From the NCBI GenBank assembly GCA_034440635.1, contig JAOTON010001574.1:996501-1060500 (forward strand): DNA of 64,000 nucleotides. The letters run 5' to 3'. The notes beneath the pieces were generated by a model, which was given only the letters and a program-made list of their open reading frames with translations, did no database searches and was not told the origin of the DNA. A program made the translations under genes and the position numbers. Of this stretch, positions 36,720 through 47,870 are shown piece after piece. This DNA is from Lepas anatifera (lineage: Eukaryota > Arthropoda > Thecostraca > Lepadidae). Within the stretch, counting starts at the first letter, position 1. Each line of letters opens with the position of its first letter.

Positions 36720-39260
36720 GTTTGTTTGGTTCGTTTAGATAAAGCTCTCTAGCCTAGTAGCCTTCAGGAATGTAAAGAGCTTGTCTAGCAGCTCAGGGTG
36801 ATCATTGCCGAGAAGAGTGGAGAGGTTTACTGGGATGTTTCTGATGCGGCAATAGTCTAGCACAGGCTGCCCATGGACATCGTGCTGGGGACAGTCGATG
36901 AGGATATGGTAGGGATTTTTCCATGGCAGAGCAGGTACCACAGGTACCTACACGCCCATAGGCATTTAACTTGGTATGTCCGTTTCTGAGTCTGGTCAGG
37001 ATGACCTCACGCCGACGACTGTTCTGATTGGAGCTGGGCCAGTAGCCGGTTTTAGGCTTTATATGGAATAAATGGGCGGTATGTATGTATGTATGTATTT
37101 TATTTCTTATTCATACACACAAAAGAGCACAACAATGTAAGGCAGGATTGGCGCAGAAGCACAAAGCTTAAATCGTGGCGCCTCTCCTGCAATTGGGTTT
37201 ACATGATACTACACAATATGAGTACCAATATACACAAATACACAAATTACCACTGGAAATACCCGCCGCCTCGGGTCTTTTAAAGTCCCGCGTCACGCGC
37301 TCACCCAACGTCAGCCTACAGCCGCGCCGCAGCCCGCTCGCCCGCCGCACCCCGAGCTGCCAGGGCCGCCACGATATAATTTTGCACACTGTTGGCCACC
37401 GCCCTGCCTTCCTCGTTGCTTAGTGTTTGGCCGTGTATGAGGATTTTCTCAGTGTTTAAGTTGATTGGCAGGATATCTCTATGTAGGATGTTTCGAACGA
37501 TTGCGAAGAGTTGTTGTCTTTTTTCATTGTATAATGGACAGTGCATTAGGAAATGTCGGGAGGTTTCTTCGGGAGAGCCGCATGGGCATGAAGGTGAATG
37601 TACTTTTGAACCTGGTATTGGTAAGAGTTTAGGGGAGTGTGCCTGTTCTCAGTCTTGCGTGTAGTTGATTTCCGGTTTTTGATCCCATAAAATAGTACTT
37701 TGGAGGGGTGCTGAGCAGCAATGGTTGTTTAAGAGTGTTTTGAATTTAACAAGAGATGGTTCCACGCGAAAGGTAAGTGGAAGCGAGTTCCATTTCTTGA
37801 TCGTTGCAGGCAAAAAGAGCGTTGGAAAGCCGTTGTTTTGGTGGGAGCTAGTGTATGTGTTGTAGCGTTTCTAAGGTTTGTATTTGTAGCATCAGTACGA
37901 TTTTGGGGGAGAAGTTCATTTGCGTATTCTGGTAGGTTTTGTGAACTGTAAACAAGCTTGTGGTAAAAGTCAGTCTGTGTGTTTCGCGTCTCTGTGCCAG
38001 TGAGTCCCATCCTAACTCTTTCCGTAATTTGTCGGTAGGTGTTCTCAGTGGGGTCCCAGTTATCGTCGGCGATGCGATTTAGCTGTCTCTCCAGTCTCAG
38101 TTCGTCGGATGCAGTCAGTTCCGTGGTAACAATGTCACAATAGTCATGGATGGTTGGATGTAGGTGGAGTATATTTTGCTAGAACCTGCTTTGGTATATA
38201 TTTTGATATAGCGTAGAGTGGGCTCATGGCATATTAGTCTTCTTGATTATCGTATTTATGTGCTCGTGGAATTTTAGGTTCTGGGATAGCGTCACCCCAA
38301 GGTGCTTGGGTCTGGACAATGGGAATGTCTGTTGGTAGAATTTGAGTTGCAGTTACGTGGGGCTTTTTGTGGCTAAATGTTTGTTGAAGTGTCTTGGTCG
38401 CATTGAAGTTATTGCCCAGCGTTTACCGTAGTCTAGAATAGCGTCAGGTCTTTCTGAAGGGCTCGTTGAGTCTCGTCATATTGGTGTATCGTATGAGGCG
38501 TACAAAGATGTGTCGTCCGCAGTAAATGAGAGTATGATTAATAACACGTAGAAAGGTCGTTGAGGTACATTAAGGCAAGTAAGGGGCCCAACACGGATCC
38601 CTTGGACGCCGCCCTTAGGGCGGTGTGGTTAGTGGTCCAATCATTTTGGATGTACTTACGCATATGGTTCTGGAAGAGAGCTTTGCTATTGTCTCCAGAC
38701 CATTTGAGAGGTGCTATCTCTCTGAGTTCTAGAGACTTTTTGGCCTGCTCGTCGGCTTTTTTATTTCCGATAATTTTGCAGTGGCCCGGGATCCAAAGAA
38801 AAAAACATATGGGATATCATCGATACCCTTCTGGATGTCTGCTACTACGTGATTAGAGTCTGAACAGATGACAGCTGAAGTAATATTTTGGGTTCTAATC
38901 AGGACGAGTGTATCTAGAATGGCGACAGCCGCGTCGGCGGTAAAGATAGAGCAGTTGTCCGGAAGTCTTTTTTGGACGCAAATATTTTGCCCCCAGATGC
39001 CGAGGCCTACATTTTCGCCTGTTTTAGAGGCGTCTGTGAAGATGAAGGTTTTGCCAGTGTTGTTAGACTGAAACTCTAAGAATTTCTGAGAGACCTCCTC
39101 TGCAGTGAGATTGCCTTTGCGTGTGGTGAAAAGAAACTCGACTTTGGGCTGTTTGCGAGTCCAAAAGCGGGAGAGTGGAGGTTTGCCTATGGCTTCTGGG
39201 ATCGCAAGGTTCAGTTGTTACTGATTTCGTACGTACGCAGAATTGCATTGGTTTTTAATC
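36720..39260 (-). mobile_element. RNase H-bearing LINE (I/Jockey-like), split by a second LINE
   Basis: Part one (38618-39260, minus strand) reads an RNase H-like domain: CSIFTADAAVAILDT, ICSDSNHVVADIQKG, FFLWIPGHCKIIGNKKADE. Part two (36720-37080) reads HIKPKTGYWPSSNQNSRR, ILTRLRNGHTKLN and GTCGTC, then NPYHILIDCPQHD, the usual C-terminus after RNase H. The two parts join across 37081-38617 with the 7-bp repeat GGGCGGT on each side. Frames are broken, so it is inactive. Confidence 0.8.
37081..38617 (-). mobile_element. CR1/L2-type LINE inserted into the RNase H LINE
   Basis: In element order: GSVLGPLLALMYLNDL (near 38590), TADDTSLYASYDT (near 38500, catalytic ADD), the C-terminal region at 37729-38010 (FYHKLVYSSQNLPEY, QRSFCLQRSRNGTRFHLP), and MHCPLYNEKRQQLFAIV (37316-37546). 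It ends in an (ACAT)n-type tail, seen as ATGTATGTATGT at 37081-37096. It is 5'-truncated. GGGCGGT occurs at 37074-37080 and 38618-38624, a plausible target duplication. Confidence 0.82.
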
Positions 39261-39741
39261 TGGAGCCTGGAGTCCTGGGGCTTTACGACACATCAACTGC
39301 TGGGGTGATGTGGCGTCGCCAGCTCTCACCATGCTGGAAGGGTATATTGGCGATCAGGAAGCCCTTATTCTGTATTCCCGCCGGGATATTCGTATCCAAG
39401 TCCGTTTGTAGATAACTGGATACGTTTTGTATACGTCAGGATTAAGAGATCCACTTAATTGTTTTGCAACAGCTGCAATTAACTAACACATCGAGCCTAT
39501 AAACTTCCATTGCGATCACAAGGCTCTTAGCTGTCACATAGCAGTCAAAGTGCCTATATTTGTTGGCGCCGGATTTGTACGTTGTGTCACAGATCGAGTC
39601 AAGCATCAACAAATGGTGAACTTCTGTCGAAAATATTGCGATATATTATATACTTGGCTTCTCTCAGGCCAAAACATTGCACCCACAACTAAAAAATCCA
39701 AGCGTTTAGCCCAACTGATGGCGCACCCGACTGACAATCAC
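39261..39741. other. Intergenic, no gene
   Basis: Spacer between LINE sequence and the palindrome. No recognisable content. Confidence 0.4.
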
Positions 39742-41103
39742 TTTTCTGACCATTTCACTGGGAGCCAGATGAACATTCTGCATCCCCGTCAATAGTCAGA
39801 TTACGCCAAGCCATCTACCTCATGCTTGAATTTCAACCAAGAAAAGAACGCTTGAGAGGAAGTGTCAAACCTAGGTTCAAAACTGATTTCACTATGATCT
39901 ATGAGTGATCTCTGATCTTGAGTGACAACTGATATCGACTCGAGGTTTCACATTCCAGAACTTTATTTTCAGTTATATTGAGAGAGCATTGAGTAGAATG
40001 AAACGTTACTTGAAAGAAGGAACACTAAATTCGTACGTCACTTTCGTAACAAGCAAAAACGATCATTTTCCCTGCCCCACTATATTGATGTCAGAACCAC
40101 TTAAAAATGACACACTTGCAAAATAGCTTAAACAATTTTTTGTTTTAAGAATCCTTACTCATTCTCCTTTTTGGATCATGATGATGGCTCAAAGTTCCTC
40201 TTTCAGGAAAAAACCAATCAATGTTCTTACTATGACCTGCAGCTCCCATTGGCACATATAAAACATTTCTCATTAATTCATTTGAATACAAGATCAGTCA
40301 AAAACAAATTTGAATACATTCAACATTTATTTACCAGCTAAGTTAATTCATAATCTCGATGCAGCGTGAATCATCGAGATTGCACGGAATTGCACTAGCA
40401 ATTGCACAGTGGTTGTTTTAGGCCTGTGAGCTGCTGCCATTCCGCGCTTAGATTCCGTGCAATCTCGATGATACACGCTGCAGCGGGATGATGAATTAAC
40501 TTAGCTGGTAAATAAATTTTGAATGTCTTCAAATTTGTTTTTGACTGATCTTGCATTCAAATGAATTAATGAGAAATGTTTTATATGTGCCAATGGGAGC
40601 TGCAGGTCATAGTAAGAACATTGATTGGTTTTTTCCTGAAAGAGGAACTTTGAGCCATCATCATGATCCAAAAAGGAGAATGAGTAAGGATTCTTAAAAC
40701 AAAAAAAATTGTTTAAGCTATTTTGCAAGTGTGTCATTTTTTAAGTGGTTCTGACATCAATATAGTGGGGCAGGGAAAATGATCGTTTTTGCTTGTTACG
40801 AAAGTGACGTACGAATTTAGTGTTCCTTCTTTCAAGTAACGTTTCATTCTACTCAATGCTCTCTCAATATAACTGAAAATAAAGTTCTGGAATGTGAAAC
40901 CTCGAGTCGATATCAGTTGTCACTCAAGATCAGAGATCACTCATAGATCATAATGAAATCAGTTTTGAACCTAGGTTTGACACTTCCTCTCAAGTGTTTC
41001 TTACTTGGTTGAAATTCAAACATAGGGTAGATGGCTTGGCGTAATCTGACTGTTGACGGGGATGCAGAATGTTCATCTGGCTCCCAGGGAAATGGTCAGA
41101 AAA
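39742..41103. repeat. 1.36-kb near-perfect palindrome with LINE 5' sequence in each arm
   Basis: The left arm (39742-40390) and right arm (40452-41103) are reverse complements with only scattered substitutions and short indels. The loop is about 61 nt (40391-40451). Each arm encodes, toward the centre, the N-terminal part of a LINE endonuclease ORF: the right arm at 40501-40737 (minus strand) reads FSLIHLNARSVKNKFEDIQN. It lies immediately downstream of transporter copy C. Confidence 0.92.
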
Positions 41104-41109
41104 TTTTTG

Positions 41110-41420
41110 TCACATGTCCTCTATTCCGACTGACTCCAAAAATCAGCACTGCCGGCAGCCAACAAGCAGGAAGAGCCTGCTCCGTGTGACACAATTCACT
41201 CCTCTATTTTGACTGCCTCCAAACACCGCAATGGCCAACAAGCAGGAAGAGCCTGCTCCGTGTGACACAATTCACTCCTCTATTTTGACTGCCTCCAAAC
41301 ACCAGCACTGGCTAACAAGCAGGAAGAGCCTGCTCCGTGTGACACAATGCACTCCTCTATTTTGACTGGCTCCAAACACCATCACTACCTGCAGCCAACA
41401 AGCAGGAGAAGCCTACTCCG
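41110..41420 (-). repeat. ~70-bp minisatellite at the 3' end of transporter copy C
   Basis: About four units (GACTGACTCCAAA or GACTGCCTCCAAACACC, then AACAAGCAGGAAGAGCCTG, then CTCCGTGTGACACAATTCAC). It is homologous to the arrays following copies B and D and overlaps the C-terminal codons of copy C. Confidence 0.85.
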
Positions 41421-42856
41421 TTTAACATAATGTCTTCCACAGCAGTTATTGTTGAGCTGATCACTACAATAATTCCTAAAATAAGTACGAAGATGATAAA
41501 CACATTTTCCCACAGTGGTGGACGTTTCCGGCTTCTCACACGGTAAGGCACAGTATCTTCATCTTCTATTCTATGCTGGGATTCCATCTCAAGCTTCAGT
41601 CGAACAATTGGCGGCAACACAAAGGCAGTAGCCACGACTGCGGTGCCACCTACCAAGTCCATGACTCGTATGAAGTCAGGAGTTAGCAAGGCCAGGAAAG
41701 AGGAGACATCCCATGGCAGCCGTGCGCAAAATAATTCTGAAGATACAAAATCTATGGGGTACATGTGCTATGTCTTCTATCTGTTGAATGGAAGGATTCA
41801 GCACAATGAAAAATACAGAGAGTAAATGACTTAAGATAACAACTTCCGCTACATCTGGCATGGGGCCTCCCACTCTCGCTGCCAGCGTTCTCAGGATGTT
41901 TGGTTTCTGGTTGTCTCCCATAGCCCAGTAGCCAACTGCTGCCACTGGAAAGTACATGCTGATGATGCCGAAATAGCTTAAAATCACCGACCGATTGAAC
42001 AAGCTCCGGTCTTTCATATCATTCTGTATGTTGGGAAATACGCATGTTCCTGCATAGGAGTACATAGTCGCTCCAAGTCCACGGACCATCGATAGTGCAG
42101 TCGGGTTGCTGAAGGTTGCGGTTTTCTGAAGCTCGGAGAAGTTGATCAACGTAAGAATAATCGCTATTAGATAAGTCAGTACAGTGGACAGAACAGCGAC
42201 GACGGCAATAAACTTGAAGTCTGCGGGAGTACCAAACCATGACACCGGGGTCATAACCACCGCTAATATGACGGCCCAGTGGCAATAGGTCAGCGGAAGG
42301 TACGGCGAAAGAATGTCAGTTAACATTTGCGACGCCATGATGAGAAACACTATGCATGCTCCAAGCGAGCTAATGGCGATGCAAACCGAAGTAAACACTG
42401 CTGCTGCCGGTCCCAGAGTTCTGGATACAAGCTCAGCATATGGTTTCCGACATCGAGCTGACAGCTCAGGATGTCGCTCCTCGAGAATGACCCAGCTGTT
42501 TGACAGGCAGATACCGCAGCGTGCTGAGACCAGACCCACAACTAATATCAGCACGGGTCCAATGAAGCCAGTCTGAGTGCATGCAAACGAAAGCGCCAGC
42601 ATTCCGGCGCCGGCTGTACTGCCAACCAAGAACAAACTACCCATCACCCAGTGAAGACCCGGCGCAGACAGCATCAGTGACCCGTGCTCTCCCACAGAAG
42701 ACTCTGTCCTAGAAGAACCCTCCGGAATTCCAGTAGCTGGGCCATCATCTGGATCGTGTAAATGATCATGGTTAGACGAGTTAACAGGAGCGCCGCGTGG
42801 ATACATTAGTCTGGCAATTACTTCTGCGCTGTTGCAAATTCATCCGTGATACCCAT
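41357..42856 (-). pseudogene. AAAP-family amino acid transporter, copy C (two frameshifts)
   Basis: It aligns with copy B from the ATG-equivalent at 42854-42856 to the stop near 41357. A one-base loss near 42826-42835 (GCTGTTGC here, GCTGGTTGC in B) breaks the N-terminal tail, so the open frame now starts at 42806. A one-base gain near 41695 (CCAGGAAAG here, CCAGAAAG in B) shifts the frame after ILRTAAMGCLLF. The last ~110 residues continue in another frame (41357-41764: VMDLVGGTAVVATAFVLPP). Membrane segments and the FPNIQNDMKDRS motif are otherwise kept, so inactivation is recent, or one of the indels is a sequencing error. The TM1 region reads GSTAGAGMLALSF, unlike B. Confidence 0.8.
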
Positions 42857-43460
42857 CGCTCTGTGATGTTGCAGATATGTGGTTAAGGCAAATGTCCTGG
42901 GGACAAGATGACGTCATATTTCAGATTTATCACATATCAGACGTCCTGTTCAGATTTATCGGCTGCAGCGTGGAATTATCTTATTGGATCACTTTATTCA
43001 CTAGTATTGTTGACGTTTTACTTGGCCTGTAATATTGCACGCAGCTCGTGTTGTGCGATCTACCTACCACTACCGATGTAAGAAAAACTTTTTCAGGAAC
43101 GCCGGCCGCCACCACCAATACCTGATACAAAACTAGCTAGGCAACCGCTTGCTCATGAAAATAATCAAGAAAAATCCACTCACAAATTCACAAGTATTAC
43201 TGTTTCAAGCACTTCTTTCTAGTAGGGAAAAGAAATGAGCTACGATACGGGAGCGAGTGCACCGGTGTTAAAGTTTTTTATAAGAAATCATTACGAGAAC
43301 TTGCATGTCATGCTCAGGGCAGTCTTCTACCACAGATGTCTAGTGATTGAGATGTAGTTCGTATTAAAGCAGTTGTTGCCGTTTTTGGCTAGGCGAGGTA
43401 AGCCAATGGCAGTTAGGAAATAATGTAGTGAGCAGAACGGAACAATACACTTCCCTGGAA
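42857..43460. repeat. Duplicated 5' flank of transporter copy C
   Basis: Counterpart of 32092-32689 upstream of copy B. It runs uninterrupted through ACACTTCCCTGGAAACAGTC, where copy B has the Penelope-like insertion. Confidence 0.8.
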
Positions 43461-43626
43461 ACAGTCATGTCTCCAAAATCCTCGGCTATAAAAATGGCCG
43501 AAGACGCTACAAAGAGAATGTGAAGAGCCTACCCTACACGCAGCGCAAAATGTAGAAAAATACGGCTGGTAATCCTGCTCACACTTTATGTTGTGACGGG
43601 GAAAATATACTCTGAGCCGAATCTGC

Positions 43627-43630
<4 letters not shown>

Positions 43631-43676
<46 letters not shown>
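43631..43676. repeat. (TA)n microsatellite
   Basis: About 46 bp of uninterrupted TA. Confidence 0.97.
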
Positions 43677-43683
<7 letters not shown>

Positions 43684-44620
43684 CGTTTTTGGCTATTGTT
43701 CGTAATTTTTTTCATTTTGTTTAGAACTGTATCCACACTCCCCCAGCCCTTGTATAGCGCATGTTGCGTGAACTGTCGCCTAGATGCAGATAGGCGAAGT
43801 TCACTGGCGTTGAAACAGCTGCAGGCACGAGCTTAAACCAAACAAGTCGCCCCCGTCCCAGTTTCTAAAATGAGTCACCCGTCCCAGCATGGAGATGCCA
43901 AATTCTGGAAAAATTAACCCAATTGTTCTTCGCAATAATGGGCAAGAAATAAAAAAGACAAAAACTAGAATAGGCGTAACACCAATAAGAAAATCTTTCT
44001 TCTTCTTCTTTTGAAGAGAACTCTTTTGAGAGAACGCTATGCTCCCTTTTGCGAGTCGCTTTCCGGATGGAATCCATATTTTTGATCGCGCCATGAGCAT
44101 GCTCCCAACAAACATGCTGGGGAGTCCAGCGCCCGGGCAGATGGGTAATGGTCGCGCCGGAGGGGAAATAACAGCGCCCCGGCGAGAGAGCGAGAGAGAG
44201 AGAGAGAGAGGGCGAAAGGACTTGGCCTTGAGCCTTGGCGGGGGAGGAGGGGGGCGGTACTGCGTGAGGAAGCTCTCGGTGTTAAATTTATCCCCCTCCC
44301 AAAGCATGGGGGAGGACGGCAGAAGAGGGCTTTCTCAAGCCCATGAAGCTGTCCCCAGGGCGCGCGGCTGCGTCGCGTCGGCCCGCTGAAGGACGGTCCC
44401 AGGAGAGGGCGCTCTGGACTGCGGATCCGCCGGTGAGTGGGCAAAAAGGGAGCCATATAAATCATTCCCCTGCTTGGCTGCATTCTATTATTTGTCCACG
44501 TGCCTGCAGGATGCCCTTGTCATTTTTTTGGAGAATGCAATTGACTTAAATTTGTTCCACGAAATGTTGACCACACCGGGCTCATCGACCCAGAAGGATC
44601 ACACATCTGAAGAAAGTGAC
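43677..44620. other. Intergenic, no gene
   Basis: No recognised gene. 44080-44460 is GC-rich, with a short GA microsatellite at 44187-44212. Open frames on both strands look like chance in GC-rich DNA. Confidence 0.4.
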
Positions 44621-44624
44621 GGTT

Positions 44625-44736
44625 CCCAAAAAAAAAGGGAAAATAAAAAAAAAGTACCACACACCACCAACAAAAAAACCCCACCCCCCCACCCCCCCCC
44701 AAATATTTTTTTTTTTTTTTTTTTTTTTTTCTTTTT

Positions 44737-44770
<34 letters not shown>

Positions 44771-45042
44771 TATTTTTTTTTTTTTTTTAATAAAAAAAAA
44801 AAAAAAAAAAAAAAAAAAACACCCCCCCCTATAACCCCGCCCACCAAACAAAAAAAAAAAAAAAAAAATTAAATATAAAATTTATTATGTTTTTTGGGGG
44901 GGGGGGGGGGGGGGAGATTATTTAAAAAAAAAAAAAAAAAACCCCCACACCCAAAAAAAAAAAAAAACCAAAAAACAAAAAAAAACAAAAAAAAAAAAAC
45001 CCCCACCCCCAACCCCCCCCACCCTTTTTTTTTTAATAAGGG

Positions 45043-45129
<87 letters not shown>

Positions 45130-45271
45130 ACAAAGGTTACTATTAGGGGGGGGGGGGGGCAACCCCAACAGGGCGAAAGGGGGGGGGGGGGGGGGGGAGA
45201 GAGGGGGGGGGGAAAAGATGGGGGGGGGGGGTTTGGAAGAGGGGGAGGAAAGGAGGGGGGAAAAAAAAAGG

Positions 45272-45328
<57 letters not shown>

Positions 45329-45488
45329 AAAAGTTTAAAAAGGGTTGGGGGTTTTTTTTTGGGCCGCCCGCAACGGGGGGGGGGGGGGAGAAGGAAAAGG
45401 AAAAAAAAACCCCCCAAAAAAAAAACTTTTTTTAAAATAAAAATTTTTTAAAAATAATTTTTTTTTTTTTGGGTTTTATATTTTTTAA

Positions 45489-45540
<52 letters not shown>

Positions 45541-45566
45541 CACCCACCCCCCCCCCCCCCCCCCCC

Positions 45567-45641
<75 letters not shown>

Positions 45642-45643
45642 GG

Positions 45644-45740
<97 letters not shown>

Positions 45741-45831
45741 AAAAAAAAAAAAAAAAAAAAGAGGGGGGAAAAAGGAAAAGGGGGAGGAGGGGGGGGGGGG
45801 AAGGAGGGGGGAGGGGGAAAAGCACAAAAAG

Positions 45832-45884
<53 letters not shown>

Positions 45885-45892
45885 AATCGGTG
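44625..45892. other. Homopolymer block, probable assembly artefact
   Basis: About 1.27 kb made almost only of long A, T, G and C runs with abrupt switches (poly-T 44700-44790, poly-A 44790-44880, poly-T 45045-45122, poly-A 45270-45325 and 45490-45840). The words GTGACGGTTCCCA occur on both sides (44618-44630 and 45897-45909). The Phe-, Lys-, Pro- and Gly-only frames are meaningless. It looks like low-quality long-read consensus over a difficult hairpin or collapsed repeat. Confidence 0.8.
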
Positions 45893-46899
45893 GGAGTGAC
45901 GGTTCCCATCGGACCGGTATGGGTGGCGACCCATACCGGCGTACCTGACTAAAGGCATATCCTCTGAAGAGTGATGCAGTGACGACTTCCACTCTATTGT
46001 TAACGCGATATGGATTTCATATAAGGGGGGGAGTGTGGCAGCCTGGATTAGAGACGGGCTGTTGCGCGGTGACAGGAATCGTCACCAACACGTTCCAACT
46101 CGTATATCGGGACCAGCTTCATCTGCAAAAGCCATGCAAGTTCGCAAATATAGCAATTTATCGGCAGGAGGACGGTATTCTAATTTCAGCGGCATGAGAA
46201 AAATGAGTTGAACTCACAGTTGTTCGGAAGGGACCAAAGAAAGTAATTTAGAATACGTAGCGTTTTAGGAGACCTAGTTGGTCCCTGACACCGCTCCTAC
46301 GCGGATCAGTTGGGAGGGGAGCGCGCCAGGACTCGGAGCAACATAAAAAGTTTTTGTGTCTTGTAACAATAATTTTTCACACAATGGTGATTGTTCCAAA
46401 AAAACGTCACATGGCTACCTTCACGCCCCCCTGCTCGGGACCCTGCGCACGCGTCCAACCTCTGATTATACTGCAGGCCTCCCAAAGAATTCTGGTAATG
46501 GTGAGCAGGGGCGTAGGAATGGTTTTAAAAGTGGGGGCCAACCTTAGAGGGGGCCCACCTCAAGGGGCCCCAGCCCACGGGGGCCCATAGATATGAATAA
46601 ATTTAGATAGCTCGTTTTGTGTCAATAAGGCACATATGCACACTAGGTTGTCAATATATGAAAAAAATGAGAAATTAAATTTTTCCCTATGATTTCGAGT
46701 TTTACCTATTATGGCCTAATAAATAATAGTAAAAAGTCAATAAATATTTTTTTTACTTTTTGCTTATAACTTTTTTAAATCAGAAATACATTTTTAAGCT
46801 CTTTTGGAGGATTTCAATTATTTTTTACCACAAACGCATTTTTTTCTATCTACAGATTTTCAGGCCATTTAAATGAATAAATAAATAAATAGGCTATCA
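45893..46899. other. Intergenic, no gene
   Basis: It starts with a perfect small inverted repeat (CCGGTATGGGT and ACCCATACCGG, 45914-45940). 46504-46590 has a hAT-like start (CAGGGGCGTAGG) with GGGGGCCC words, but no opposite end was found. The rest is AT-rich. Confidence 0.45.
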
Positions 46900-47870
46900 C
46901 TGGACCCCGAAGCAGAATGACAGCTATGCAAAATTGTTTGGAAAGGATACTAAACACAATGTGCACTTAATTCCAACAGCATGGAATGATGGTTCATCCG
47001 AACAAAAACAGAGCTTTTACTCTGCGGGGATCGCAGATAAATCGCAAGTCTAACCCAATCCCCAAGTGTGAGATTCATGGGCGAAACGCTCAAATCTACC
47101 AATAAGGTTAAAAACCTAGGCATTATAATGGGTAGCAGCCTGTAGTGGAAATATCACGTCAAAAACCTAGTTGGTCGATGCTTGGGCATGCTACTAGGAT
47201 TGCTTCATGCACAGCATGCTCTACCCCTTTCGGCATTGCCTCGTCTAACCGACTCACTCGTCATGTCACACATCGGATACTGTGTTCAAGAGTATGGCAG
47301 CGCAAACCCTTGTGTGCTTTCTGATCTACAGAAGGTGTTAAATTTTGCAGCAAGAGTGATATCTGGGCGTAGAAAATATGACCATATCTCCGATGTGCTT
47401 CGACAATTAGAATGGCTGACGATTCCCCAGTTGATAACCTATTTCGATGTATGCTTACTGCATAAAATCATCACGAACGAAACCCCCTCATCTATTAGAA
47501 ACAACGTATCATTCAACCAGGAAATTATAGCTAGTAAAACCCGGCAATCATTGCAACTGTCACTCTATCGCCCAAATAACAACCATGGAAAACGTTAGCT
47601 CTTATATCGAGCATCTGAGAAATTCTACCTGCACGTTAATGATCTTAATATTGTCAGTACCGATGTGTTCAAATCTCGCCTCAGGCAAGTCGTAAGAAAT
47701 TCCAGTTAGCCGCGCAAGACAGTTGTTGAAATTTTACTTACACACTTCATTGTTATACTTATGTGTTAAACTTATCATGTGACTGTTGTTATTGTGACCA
47801 TGGTTTCGGAGTAGCACTCACGGAGCGGAGAAACCTGGAAATGTCTTTTAGGCTGTTGAAATAAATAAAT
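46900..47870 (+). mobile_element. CR1/L2-type LINE 3' fragment
   Basis: Plus-strand 47182-47598 reads MGMLLGLLHAQHALPL, LVMSHIGYCVQEYGSAN and FAARVISGRRKYDHISDVL, the post-catalytic thumb/C-terminal region of ORF2. Upstream bases (about 46990-47150) read the preceding segment in broken frames. It ends at an AAATAAATAAAACAAAC tail near 47870. It is 5'-truncated and has an in-frame stop. Confidence 0.8.

Noticed and set aside
44474..45992. Poly-Phe, poly-Lys and Pro-rich frames
   Set aside because: Homopolymer translation in a probable assembly artefact.
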